From Nocardia bhagyanarayanae (GTDB lineage Bacteria; Actinomycetota; Actinomycetes; Mycobacteriales; Mycobacteriaceae), in the NCBI RefSeq assembly GCF_006716565.1, contig NZ_VFPG01000001.1, forward strand, positions 5,642,001-5,706,000: DNA of 64,000 nt. The letters are read 5' to 3'. This document shows positions 1 to 8,566 of this stretch, one piece after another. Positions within the stretch are counted from its first letter, which is position 1. The number at the start of each line of letters is the position of its first letter. The notes under the pieces were generated by a model, which saw only the letters and a list, made by a program, of their open reading frames with translations, was not told the origin of the DNA and did no database searches. The position numbers and the translations under genes are program-made.

Positions 1-1901
1 ACCAGCACGCGGTGATCCGGCTTCCCGCGGACGCCGATCCCGGATTGTGCACCAGCACAACGGCTTTCGGCACCGCCGAGTACGCGCTGCTGGACCTCGC
101 CCAACTGCGGCCCGGCGAGACGGTGCTGATCCACGGCGCCGCGGGCGGTGTCGGTTCGGCCGCCATCCAGGTGGCGGCCGCGCGCGGCGCCCGGATCATC
201 GGCACCGCGAGCACCGAGGAGCGGCGCGCGCACATCCTCGCCCTCGGCGCGCACCACGCGCTGAACTCCCGATCGCTCAACTTCGCCGACGACGTGCTCG
301 GCCTGACCGGCGGCGCGGGCGCGGACGTGGTGCTCAGCACGGCGCCCGGGGAGATCCTGCGCCAGAACTTCAAGGCGGTCACCGAGTTCGGGCGCATCGT
401 GGAGGTCGGTAAGGCCGACATCTACACCGGCGGGCTGCTGGAGCTGGCGAATTTCGACAAGAACCTGGCGTACTTCTCGATCGACCTGGACCGCATGTGC
501 GCGGCGCGGCCCGCCCAGCTGGCCGATCTGCTGCGCCGGGTCTACGAGAAGATCGAGGCGGGCGTCTACCGACCGCTGCCCTACGAGACGTTCGAGACAC
601 ACGAGGTGGCCAAGGCGTTCGACGAGGTGATTCGTTCCGCGCGGATCGGCCGGGTCGCGCTGAGCATGGAGGACGCGGCGCCGCCGGTGCGGCCGCGACT
701 GCCGGAGGTGGAGATCGACGGCGCGGCAAGCTATCTCGTCACCGGCGGCTTCGGCGGCTTCGGCTTGGCGACGGGACGCTGGCTGGTGGCCAAGGGCGCG
801 CGACGGCTGGTGCTCGTCGGCCGCGGCGGCGCGACGACCTCGGCCGCCAGGCAGCAGATCACCGCCTGGCGCGCGGGCGGGGTGACCGTCGTCGAGGAAC
901 TCGCCGACATCGCCGACGCCGAGGCCGTCGCCGCCGTGGTGGCCAGGGCGCACGCACTGGAGCACCCGCTGCGCGGGATCTACCACGCGGCGGGCGCGGT
1001 GGCCGACAACCGGATCGCGCTGATGGACCTCGATCAGCTCACCCGCGTGTACCGGCCGAAGGTGCACGGCGCCGAGGCGCTGCACCGGGCCGTGACCGAC
1101 GCGGGCATCCGGCTGGACATGTTCGTGCTCTACTCCTCCGGCGGTTCCATGTTCGGCATCTTCGGCCAGTACAACTACACCGCCGCGAACGTCGCGGTGG
1201 AGGCGCTGGCCGAGCGGTGGGCGAGGGCGGGCGAGCGCGTGGTCTGCGTCGGCTGGGGACACCTGTCCGGCGCGACGGGCGGCATGGCCGCCGACGAGAA
1301 GGTGGCCAAGTACCTCGAGGTGGTGGGTTTCGGCCCGATCGACATGGCCGACGGCACCGTGTATCTGGAACAGACGCTGCGCCTCGGCGCGACGCGGGCG
1401 GCCGTCATTCCGACCGACTGGACCAAGCTCACCGCCGCGTTCCCACAACTCAACCGCACCGGCAGGCTGACGGCGCTGATCGCGGCCTCCGTCGAGGACA
1501 ACTCGGCCGTGGCGAAGATGAAGGCCGAGCTCGCCGCCCTCGACGAGGGCAAGCGCGGGCAAGCCGTGGCGCGGATGCTCGCCGACCAGCTGGCCGTCGT
1601 GATGGGTGTGGCCCCAGAATCCATCGACCTCACCGTTCCGGTGCCGGAACTCGGCCTCGATTCCCTGATGGCGGTGGAATTCGGTGCACGCGTGAGCAAA
1701 TCGCTCGGCATCGAGCTCATGTCGCTGCAAATGGGTCGCTCGTTCAGCCTCGAGCAGGTCGGCCCGAAGGTCGCCGAACTCATCCTCGCGGCGGACGCGG
1801 GCGCGCTCGGTGCGGTCTCCGCGCTGCCGGGTGCGGCGCCCGACTCCCCCGCCGCGTTCGCCGACGCGCCGACGGCCGAGCCCGTGGCGGCCGGGGCGTG
1901 A
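1..1901 (+). CDS. Modular polyketide synthase, C-terminal part (ER-KR-ACP)
   Basis: The gene enters the window already open, so its KS, AT and DH domains lie upstream. An enoylreductase domain fills about the first 230 visible residues, with the NADPH loop HGAAGGVGS. A ketoreductase follows, with the nucleotide motif GGFGGFGLA, a serine in LYSSGG and the YNYTAAN tyrosine-asparagine pair. The acyl carrier protein has the phosphopantetheine site ELGLDSLMAVEF. There is no thioesterase, so the chain is probably passed to another enzyme. ER before KR fits the mycocerosic or phthioceranic synthase type that makes methyl-branched acids. The stop overlaps the start of the exporter gene. The domain calls are firm; the product is inferred. 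Confidence 0.93.
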   Translation, partial: QHAVIRLPADADPGLCTSTTAFGTAEYALLDLAQLRPGETVLIHGAAGGVGSAAIQVAAARGARIIGTASTEERRAHILALGAHHALNSRSLNFADDVLGLTGGAGADVVLSTAPGEILRQNFKAVTEFGRIVEVGKADIYTGGLLELANFDKNLAYFSIDLDRMCAARPAQLADLLRRVYEKIEAGVYRPLPYETFETHEVAKAFDEVIRSARIGRVALSMEDAAPPVRPRLPEVEIDGAASYLVTGGFGGFGLATGRWLVAKGARRLVLVGRGGATTSAARQQITAWRAGGVTVVEELADIADAEAVAAVVARAHALEHPLRGIYHAAGAVADNRIALMDLDQLTRVYRPKVHGAEALHRAVTDAGIRLDMFVLYSSGGSMFGIFGQYNYTAANVAVEALAERWARAGERVVCVGWGHLSGATGGMAADEKVAKYLEVVGFGPIDMADGTVYLEQTLRLGATRAAVIPTDWTKLTAAFPQLNRTGRLTALIAASVEDNSAVAKMKAELAALDEGKRGQAVARMLADQLAVVMGVAPESIDLTVPVPELGLDSLMAVEFGARVSKSLGIELMSLQMGRSFSLEQVGPKVAELILAADAGALGAVSALPGAAPDSPAAFADAPTAEPVAAGA

Positions 1902-3334
1902 CCGAGCTCGGCACCCGCCCGCCCGGCGCACGGCCGGACGGGGAGCGCGCGGCGTGGCTGGCCTTCGCCGGATGTCTGATCGCGGTGTTCATGCAGATGA
2001 TCGACGTGACGATCGTCAACACGGCGCTGCCGAGCCTCACCGAGGATCTCGGCGCGTCGCGTTCGGCGCAGCTGCTCGTCGTCTCGGGCTATTCGCTGGC
2101 CTTCGCCTGCTCGCTGCTCACCGCGGCGCGGCTCGGCGAGATGGTGGGCCGCAGAACCATGTTCCTCGCCTCGGTGACCGCGTTCACCGCCGCGTCGATA
2201 TGGTGCGGAACAGCCGGCACGGCAACGGAACTGGTGATCGCGCGGGTGGCGCAGGGCGTCGCGGGAGCGGGCATGGCGGCGCAGACCATCGCCATCCTGA
2301 CCGCGACCTTCCCCCGCGAGCGGCACCAGCAGGTCTTCGCCCTCTACGGCGCGACGGCCGGGTTCGCGGGGATGCTCGGACCGATCCTCGGCGGGGCGCT
2401 CATCACCGCCGACCTGTGGGGGCTCGGCTGGCACACCGTCTTCCTGATGAACCTGCCACTCGGCCTCGTCGCGTTCGCCCTCGGTTGGCGCTATCTGCGC
2501 CTCGGCAAGCCCGCCGAACGCGAACGGCTCGACCTTGCCGGAGTGGCGCTGTCAACGATCAGCCTGTTCGCGCTGCTCTACGCGCTCGCCGAAATCCACC
2601 AGAACGGTTGGCGACCGGTTCCTTTCGGTGTCATCGTCGGCGCGATCGCGGTGGGCGCGGTCTTCCTCGGCTACGAGCGCAGTCTCGCGCGGCGAGCGCG
2701 CAGCCCCCTGGTACGGCTGGAGCTGTTCCGCGACCGGGCCTTCGCGCTCGGCGCGATCCTGGTGACGACGTTCTTCGGGCTGTTCACCGCGTTCGTCTTC
2801 GCCGTCTCGATCACGATGCAGGACGAGCTGCGGTTCTCGCCGCTGCGCACCGGTCTTGCCATGACGCCGTTCGCGCTCGGCGCGGGTGCGGGCGCGCTCG
2901 CCTCGCCGTTCCTCGTGCGCCGCTGGGGAGTTCGCACGCTCGCGGCCGGGATCGCGGTGTACGGCGGCTGCGTGGCGATCGGCGCGGTCTACCTGCACCT
3001 CACCGGCGGTGCGGTGAATCTCGCGCTGGCCGTCGGTCCGGTGTTCCTTTCCGGGCTCGGCGTCGGCCTGTTCGGCGTGCAACTGCAACCGCTGATGCTG
3101 GCGGCACTGGATCAGCGCAGCATGGCGGAAGCCTCCGGCGTGCTGCCCACCATCGAACAGATCGGCAACGCGGTCGGTCTCGCCCTGCTCAGCGCGATGT
3201 TCTTCCGCGCGCACACCCTGGCGGGCAGCGTCACCATGCTGCTGGCGATCGCCGCCGTCGCGATCGGCATGGGCGCGCTGACCCTGGCGCTGCCCGAGCC
3301 GCCCGAGGCCCGCGATCCGGCATCGGCGTCCTGA
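1898..3334 (+). CDS. DHA2-type MFS transporter (14-TM drug/lipid exporter)
   Basis: GTG start overlaps the PKS stop in GTGA, which implies translational coupling. The 478-residue protein has the DHA2 signature DVTIVNTALP in helix 1, the motif-A loop GEMVGRRTM between helices 2 and 3, and repeated hydrophobic segments to the C-terminus, as expected for proton-driven export with 14 helices. Sulfolipid loci of mycobacteria use an MmpL protein in the comparable position; here an MFS protein sits between PKS and acyltransferase. Export of the assembled lipid is therefore inferred from position, and a drug-efflux role cannot be excluded. Confidence 0.88.
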   Translation: MTELGTRPPGARPDGERAAWLAFAGCLIAVFMQMIDVTIVNTALPSLTEDLGASRSAQLLVVSGYSLAFACSLLTAARLGEMVGRRTMFLASVTAFTAASIWCGTAGTATELVIARVAQGVAGAGMAAQTIAILTATFPRERHQQVFALYGATAGFAGMLGPILGGALITADLWGLGWHTVFLMNLPLGLVAFALGWRYLRLGKPAERERLDLAGVALSTISLFALLYALAEIHQNGWRPVPFGVIVGAIAVGAVFLGYERSLARRARSPLVRLELFRDRAFALGAILVTTFFGLFTAFVFAVSITMQDELRFSPLRTGLAMTPFALGAGAGALASPFLVRRWGVRTLAAGIAVYGGCVAIGAVYLHLTGGAVNLALAVGPVFLSGLGVGLFGVQLQPLMLAALDQRSMAEASGVLPTIEQIGNAVGLALLSAMFFRAHTLAGSVTMLLAIAAVAIGMGALTLALPEPPEARDPASAS

Positions 3335-3381
3335 CGGTCCCGCCAGTCCAGAAGCTCCGCATCGGCGAAATAGAGGAAGAC

Positions 3382-4764
3382 GTGGTCAATTTCGGGCTCA
3401 TCGACGAGTGGGATCCGGCGCCGGGCCGACTGATCAGCTGGGTGGCGTCGGCCGACGCGGTGGCCCGCGCCGCGCTGGCGCCGGTCCACCCGACGCCGCC
3501 GTCGCACCAGCAGGAGGAGTATCTCCAGCTGGCGCACCGCAACGCGGCCGCGGACTTTCGCTACTCGGGCCTGTGCGTGGTGACCGCGGAGGTGCCCGGC
3601 ACGCTCGACCTGGACGCCATGACGCGCGCGGTCAACGCGTTCTTGCTGCGGCACGACACCTTTCGCAGCTGGTTCGCCCTCGCGAGCGGGCAGGTCCGCA
3701 GGCACGTGATGGCGCCGGACGTGATCGATTTCGTCGCGGTCGACCACGGCGACATCGACAACGCCGAGGCGATCCGCGAGCACGTCCAGAAGGAGACGCC
3801 GGGTCCGTTCCAATGGGATTGCTTCACCTTCGGCGTGATCCAGCGCGCGGACGCCGCCACGGTATACCTCGCCGTGGACCATCTGCACACCGACGGTGTC
3901 GCGCAATACATTTCGTGCTTCGACCTCGCGCACCTCTACGCGCGGGAGATGTGGGGCGACACCGGCGCGCTGCTCCAGCCCGCCAGCTACCTCGACTACT
4001 GCGCCCGCGAACGCGAGCAGTCCGCGCGGCTCACGCCGTCGTCCCCCGGTGTGCGCAAATGGCTGGAGCTGGTCCGCGGCAACGACGGCGAATTACCGTC
4101 CTTCCCTTTGGCTCTCGGCACCGGCGGGGACGGCTACCACCGCAGCGCCCACCTCACCGTGCCGCTGTTCGACGAGGCCGCGGCGCGACGTTTCGAGCAG
4201 AACTGCCGCGCCAACGGCGCCGAGTTCACCGGCGGCATCTTCGCCGCCGCGGCGCTGGCCGAACGCGAATTGGCCGACAGCGACTACTACTTCGGCATGA
4301 CGCCGATCAGCACGCGCTCCTCGCTCGGCGAACTCGCCTCCGTGGGTTGGTATGTGACGCTGATCCCCGTCGCGTTCCCGATCGGCGCGACGGCGACGTT
4401 CGCGCGCACGGTCGGCCGGGCGCAGCGCGCCTACGACAACGGCCTGCGGCTGATGCCGGTCTCCTTCCACCGGGTCCTCGAGCTCGTGCCCGCCGACGCG
4501 GGATTCCGGATCGAGCCCGGCTGGTCGACCCCGATGATCTCCTATGTCGACGCCCGCGACTTCGCCGGACACGAGTACTTCGACATCGCGCACGGCGGCG
4601 TCTACGCCAACCGCGCCGCCAGCGAGGAGGTGCTGATGTGGATCAACCGGCTGCCGGGCGGCACCTCGCTGAGCGCGATCTACCCGGACACCCCGGTCGC
4701 GCACGATTCGGTGCGCCGCTACGTCACCGCGCTGCGGAGCGTGTTCGTCGCCGCGTCGTTGTGA
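3382..4764 (+). CDS. PapA-like acyltransferase (condensation-domain family)
   Basis: A 460-residue protein of the polyketide-associated acyltransferase group. The active-site motif is DHLHTDG, a form of HHxxxDG that keeps the second His and the Asp, as remembered for PapA1 and PapA3. Other PapA-like stretches are WDPAPG near the N-terminus, WDCFTFGVIQRAD, and SYVDARDF where related enzymes carry the DFGWG-like loop. It probably esterifies a carbohydrate or alcohol with the fatty acid made by the upstream PKS. I chose GTG 3382, behind a GAGGA box. PapA-like residues (LRIG) are also encoded just upstream of this start, where only a CTG overlapping the exporter stop is available, so the true start may be further 5'. 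Confidence 0.85.
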   Translation: MVNFGLIDEWDPAPGRLISWVASADAVARAALAPVHPTPPSHQQEEYLQLAHRNAAADFRYSGLCVVTAEVPGTLDLDAMTRAVNAFLLRHDTFRSWFALASGQVRRHVMAPDVIDFVAVDHGDIDNAEAIREHVQKETPGPFQWDCFTFGVIQRADAATVYLAVDHLHTDGVAQYISCFDLAHLYAREMWGDTGALLQPASYLDYCAREREQSARLTPSSPGVRKWLELVRGNDGELPSFPLALGTGGDGYHRSAHLTVPLFDEAAARRFEQNCRANGAEFTGGIFAAAALAERELADSDYYFGMTPISTRSSLGELASVGWYVTLIPVAFPIGATATFARTVGRAQRAYDNGLRLMPVSFHRVLELVPADAGFRIEPGWSTPMISYVDARDFAGHEYFDIAHGGVYANRAASEEVLMWINRLPGGTSLSAIYPDTPVAHDSVRRYVTALRSVFVAASL

Positions 4765-4773
4765 GAAATCAAC

Positions 4774-4796
4774 GCCCAGCTCACATCCGGCTGGGC
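4774..4796 (+). terminator. Short hairpin after the PapA gene
   Basis: GCCCAGC and GCTGGGC form a 7-bp stem with a 9-base loop ten bases after the acyltransferase stop. There is no clear T tract, so terminator function is only plausible. The remaining bases up to the convergent regulator gene at 4997 show nothing else. Confidence 0.4.
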
Positions 4797-4996
4797 ATGT
4801 CCCAGATTCCGCTCGCCGACCTGCCCGCGCACCGAGTCCGTGCCTATGCTCGCCGAGACGGCTCCGGCCGCGGGCCGACCCGCAGCGGCCCGCGGCGCGA
4901 CGAGTTCCGGAGCCGCTGAGGCAGGCCGTCCCGGTCGGTGCGACACCGCTCCCAACACCGTCGCGCCCCGCCGGGGCGGCCTGTTCGTCTGTCGCC

Positions 4997-5941
4997 TCAG
5001 TTCATCCCGGTCGGCTCGTCCACGGTGGGCGGCTGACGATCGCGCAGCGCTTCCAGCAACCCGCGCGTGTACTGGGGCGGCGACGCGTGCACCGAGAGCA
5101 TGTTGGCGACGGCCCGGTAGGCGGCGAGATCGGCTTGCTTGTCCAAATACAGCGCGCTGGTCAGTTGCTGGAGATAGACGATGTCGGGCAGATCGGACTC
5201 GGTGAAGCGCAGCATGGTGAAGGCGCCGTCGGCCAGGGCCGGGCCACCGACATGGTCGGCGAGCACCTGCAGCGTGATGTTGGGCTGATCGACCGCCTCG
5301 AGCAGCCGGTCCAGCTGCTCGAGCCAGACCGCCGAACCACCGATGCGCCTGCGCAACGCGGCCTCTTCCACTATCACCCAGATCCGGGGCGGTTCCGGCC
5401 GGGTGAGGATGTGCTGGCGGCGCATCCGCAACGCCACCCGGCGTTCGATCGCCGCGAACGACTCGTTGGGGTGCGCGAGGGACAGCAGGGCCCGCGCGTA
5501 GTCGGCGGTCTGTAGCAGCTCGGGCACCGCCCTCGGCTCGTAGCAGCGGATCAGTCTGGCCGCCTGTTCCAGGCCGAGGTAGGTGTCGAACCACTTCGGC
5601 AGCCAGTCGTTGTCGCGGTGCCACCAGCCGGACGCGTTGGCCTGTCGGGCGAGCTCGAGGAACTCCTCGCGCTCGGTCGGGTCCGTCACGCCGTAGAGCG
5701 CGAGCAGGTCCACCAGGTCGCGTTCGCGGAATCCGGTGCGGCCGAGCTCCAAACGGCTGATCTTGGAGTGGGATCCGCGGATCGACTCACCCGCGTCCTC
5801 GCGGGAGATGCCCGCGGCCTCGCGTAATCGCCGCAATCGACCGCCCAGCAGCATCCGCAGCACCGTCGGACCACCGTCCGGGCCGGGATTCGTTCTAGGA
5901 AAAGAAGATTCGCCCGAGAGTCGCACGTCCGGAGCACCCAT
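4997..5941 (-). CDS. XRE-family regulator with DUF5753 domain
   Basis: A 314-residue protein with an N-terminal Cro/C1-type helix-turn-helix at about residues 28-85 (LGGRLRRLREAAGISREDAG, then SHSKISRLELGR). The long C-terminal DUF5753 domain starts near the marks GWWHRDNDWLPKWF and LGLEQAA and continues through VPELLQTADYARAL. This is the WhiJ-like architecture common in actinomycete development and small-molecule control, usually with a DUF397 partner. No DUF397 gene is next to this copy. A second, similar regulator lies at 15574-16482. ATG 5941 keeps the whole HTH; the target is unknown. Confidence 0.92.
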   Translation of the reverse strand: MGAPDVRLSGESSFPRTNPGPDGGPTVLRMLLGGRLRRLREAAGISREDAGESIRGSHSKISRLELGRTGFRERDLVDLLALYGVTDPTEREEFLELARQANASGWWHRDNDWLPKWFDTYLGLEQAARLIRCYEPRAVPELLQTADYARALLSLAHPNESFAAIERRVALRMRRQHILTRPEPPRIWVIVEEAALRRRIGGSAVWLEQLDRLLEAVDQPNITLQVLADHVGGPALADGAFTMLRFTESDLPDIVYLQQLTSALYLDKQADLAAYRAVANMLSVHASPPQYTRGLLEALRDRQPPTVDEPTGMN

Positions 5942-6247
5942 CCACCGATGATGCCATGAATCACGGGCGACTCTCCAGCGCGCCTCGCGTTGTCGTTCGA
6001 AAACGCACTTTCAGTCGCACGTGCGCGTCGGGGCCGAGCACCAGCCGCCAGCCGGAGACCGTGTCCGATTGGATGTGCACGACTCGATCGCGCGCATGAC
6101 GCCGGACATCGGCCGCGCCGATCGTGGCGCTAACGTTTCCGCACATTCCGCCGCTATATCGAGTGTGTGGCAGACAGGTCTCGGGCCAATCGGCACACCG
6201 GCCCGCGACGAATCGAATAGGAGAGTCGTGTAGGCAGAGGTGATCGT
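5942..6247. other. Divergent intergenic region
   Basis: About 300 bases between the XRE gene and the membrane-anchored unknown. It must hold promoters for both, but no convincing -35/-10 pair, operator or RNA structure could be picked out. The copied promoter found upstream of the small genes at 14936, 18298 and 28687 is not present. Confidence 0.4.
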
Positions 6248-7459
6248 ATGGCGACCGTGGGTGTTTCGGCGGACCGATCGGCGGTTCGCGCGGTACTGCT
6301 CTCCAATCCGGCGGCGGACGAACCGCCACCGGCCTCGCTCGAGGAGGTGGAGCGGGAGATCGGCGAGGCCACGGCGGCCGAGTCGATCGCGGCGGCCCTC
6401 GAGGAATTGGCCGGCCGGACCCGCTCGCTCATCGAGAACATCGCGCTGACCTACCGCACGGTGGAAGAGCGGCGCGATATCGTCACGCATCTGGCCACCG
6501 GCCGATGGCGGACGTCCTCGCTCGTCTCGGTGCGTGCGGCGCTGCTCGCCTATGTGCGGGAAGCACCGGATCTCGACCGATTCGAGACCATTCTGGCGCT
6601 GGAGATCGCCGACCGTGACCTGACCTTCATCCTCGCCGACGCGGCGCGCTCGCGCATCCTCGCCTCGGCCGCGTGGCGGACCGGACCCGATCCCGCGGCC
6701 GAAGCGCTCGATCGCGTGCGTCCCGCGCTCCTGGCCAAGGGCCTGACGCTGGACGGCGTCGTGCTGTGCGGCTCGCAATCGGCCGCACCCGAGTTGCTCG
6801 ACGATTTCGAGCGCGTTTTCCAGGTCCCCGCGGTCACCGCGGACGACCGGTACACCGCCGCGGCGGTCGGCGCCGCCCGCATCGCGGCCGCTCAGCTCCC
6901 GCAAGACCCCGGCGGCGAACCCGGCGGCGCGCCGGCGATCGCCGTCGAGAGGCGGCGCGCGGGTGTCGCGCTTCCGCTCGGCGCGGCGGCGGTGGCGGTG
7001 CTAACCGCATCGGGCATCGCGCTCTCGCGCGGCACCGACGAGGCGACGTGGGCGCGCGAGGCGAACCAGCCGGCCCCCGTCTCGGCGCCCGCCACCCCCG
7101 ATACGGCGCGACCCGACGCGGCGCCGGTCCTGATCGAGGGCGCTCCCCAGCCGATCGGGCCCGCGGCCGGCGCACCGGCGAACCCCGTCCAGCCTGCTCC
7201 CGGAGCCGCGCAGGCGCGGCCCATCGACCCCGGCGACCCAGCCGATCCGTACGATCCGAACGATCCGCGCCCTTCGGAGCGCGAGACCACCACGCGGCAG
7301 ACGGGACCGGCGGTCGCGGCGCCGCTCGGCGCACCCGACGACAACGGCCTGTTCCCCGGCGAACCACCCCCTCCCCCACCGGGTTCCGATCCCGCGCTCA
7401 TCTCCGCGTGGCAGGCGAACCACCTGCGGCTGAACCAGCAATGGCTGTTGGGAGGGTGA
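6248..7459 (+). CDS. Membrane-anchored protein of unknown function with proline-rich tail
   Basis: I do not recognise the family. The first 230 residues are soluble and alternate strand-like and helical stretches. The segment VVLCGSQSAAPELLDD followed by VPAVTADDRYTAAAVGAARI recalls the second half of actin/Hsp70-fold proteins, which is only an impression. One membrane segment follows at about residues 240-260. The last 130 residues are rich in Pro, Ala, Gly and Asp (PYDPNDPRP, PPPPPG) and probably lie outside the membrane. ATG 6248 is used. The divergent neighbour is an XRE regulator. Such surface-anchored unknowns are common in Nocardia and mycobacteria. Confidence 0.75.
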   Translation: MATVGVSADRSAVRAVLLSNPAADEPPPASLEEVEREIGEATAAESIAAALEELAGRTRSLIENIALTYRTVEERRDIVTHLATGRWRTSSLVSVRAALLAYVREAPDLDRFETILALEIADRDLTFILADAARSRILASAAWRTGPDPAAEALDRVRPALLAKGLTLDGVVLCGSQSAAPELLDDFERVFQVPAVTADDRYTAAAVGAARIAAAQLPQDPGGEPGGAPAIAVERRRAGVALPLGAAAVAVLTASGIALSRGTDEATWAREANQPAPVSAPATPDTARPDAAPVLIEGAPQPIGPAAGAPANPVQPAPGAAQARPIDPGDPADPYDPNDPRPSERETTTRQTGPAVAAPLGAPDDNGLFPGEPPPPPPGSDPALISAWQANHLRLNQQWLLGG

Positions 7460-7465
7460 GCCCGG

Positions 7466-8518
7466 TCAGGCGAGCAGGACGCGCGCGCTGCCCCGGCCGA
7501 ACAATTTGCGAGCACCGGACATGGCCCCGACCTGCACGGTCGCGGCGCGCCGCCCCGGATCCAATTCCTTGACGCGGCCGCTGAATTCGATCGTGCTGTT
7601 CCGGTCCGCGGGCACCGGCGCGAAACCGGCGAAGCGCACGCCGTAGTCGACCACCGCGCCGGGCTCGCCGAGCCACGACGTCAGATATCCCGCGCCGAGG
7701 CCCATGGTCAGCAGCCCGTGCGCGACGACGTCGGGCAGCCCGACCGCCCTGGCGACCTCATCGCTGAAATGGATGGGGTTGGTGTCGCCGCAGACGCCCG
7801 CGTAGTTGACCAGATCGCCGCGCGAGAGCGGCACGTGGCGCGCGGGCAATTCGTCGCCGACGCGTAGGTCCTCGAAGCGGACGAGGCCGCGTCGATCGCT
7901 GTCGTCGAGCGCGTGCGGCGGGCTCGTCGCGCGCTCGGTGAGCCGAGCCGCACAGTGCTGCCGGGTAGCGCCGCCGCGCGCCGCGGCCCCCTGACCGCTC
8001 ATCATCACGCCCGCCACCGCGGCCGCGAGATCGCCCGTCATCGCGACGCCGGTCTGCGCGATGACGGTACTGAACGTCGTCTGCAGCGGCCGCCCCGCGC
8101 CGTCGCTGAGCAGATTCCGGATGACGATCAGATCCCTCTCGCCGAACCGCCGGAACGACTCGAACGTGCAGTCGGAGACCAGCTCGTCGCCCGCGACGAT
8201 CGGCCGGTGCACCCGCACCCGCTGCTCGGTGTGCAGCACCTGGCTGACGTCGTAGCCCGTCAATTCGGTCTCGAACATCGTCCGCTGCATCTGCAGCCAC
8301 ACCATCGCAGGAAAGGTCAGCGGCGCGACCAGTCCGCCGTAGCCGAGCCTCGCCGCGGCGTCCTCGCTCCAGTGCGCCGGGTGATGGTCCTGCACGGCCT
8401 GGGCGAACTCGCGGATCTTCTCCCGGCCGACCTCGTAGTGGTCGGCGAGCCGGAAGTGCCGTCCGACAAGCGCTGCGGCTTGCCCGGCGGCCGAGGGTGC
8501 GTCGATGTGCGGCGTCAT
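7466..8518 (-). CDS. Fused HadA-HadB type (3R)-hydroxyacyl-ACP dehydratase
   Basis: Two hot-dog folds lie in one 350-residue chain. Residues 1-155 resemble HadA (GRHFRLADHYEVGREKIREF, LTFPAMVW, EQRVRVHRPIVAGD). Residues 215-350 resemble the catalytic HadB subunit, with the MaoC-type active site GVCGDTNPIHFSDEVA and VAHGLLTMG. A variable linker of about 60 residues joins them. In mycobacteria HadA and HadB are separate subunits of the FAS-II dehydratase that lengthens mycolic acid precursors; here both halves are in one polypeptide. It follows the membrane protein tail-to-tail with a 6-base gap. A role in a specialised fatty acid pathway is also possible. Confidence 0.85.
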   Translation of the reverse strand: MTPHIDAPSAAGQAAALVGRHFRLADHYEVGREKIREFAQAVQDHHPAHWSEDAAARLGYGGLVAPLTFPAMVWLQMQRTMFETELTGYDVSQVLHTEQRVRVHRPIVAGDELVSDCTFESFRRFGERDLIVIRNLLSDGAGRPLQTTFSTVIAQTGVAMTGDLAAAVAGVMMSGQGAAARGGATRQHCAARLTERATSPPHALDDSDRRGLVRFEDLRVGDELPARHVPLSRGDLVNYAGVCGDTNPIHFSDEVARAVGLPDVVAHGLLTMGLGAGYLTSWLGEPGAVVDYGVRFAGFAPVPADRNSTIEFSGRVKELDPGRRAATVQVGAMSGARKLFGRGSARVLLA

Positions 8519-8566
8519 ACCTGTTAGATCGCGCCGCGACGGGTTAGCGCAACGTTCGCCGGGGCG

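Noticed and set aside
497..3334. A 945-codon version of the exporter gene reaching back into the PKS gene
   Set aside because: The upstream 467 codons are an out-of-frame shadow of the PKS; the exporter begins at GTG 1898 overlapping the PKS stop.
7200..7300. Repeated Asp-Pro codons in the tail of the membrane-anchored protein, looked at as a tandem repeat
   Set aside because: The DNA copies are short and irregular (GACCCA, GATCCG), so this is a low-complexity protein tail and not a repeat array.
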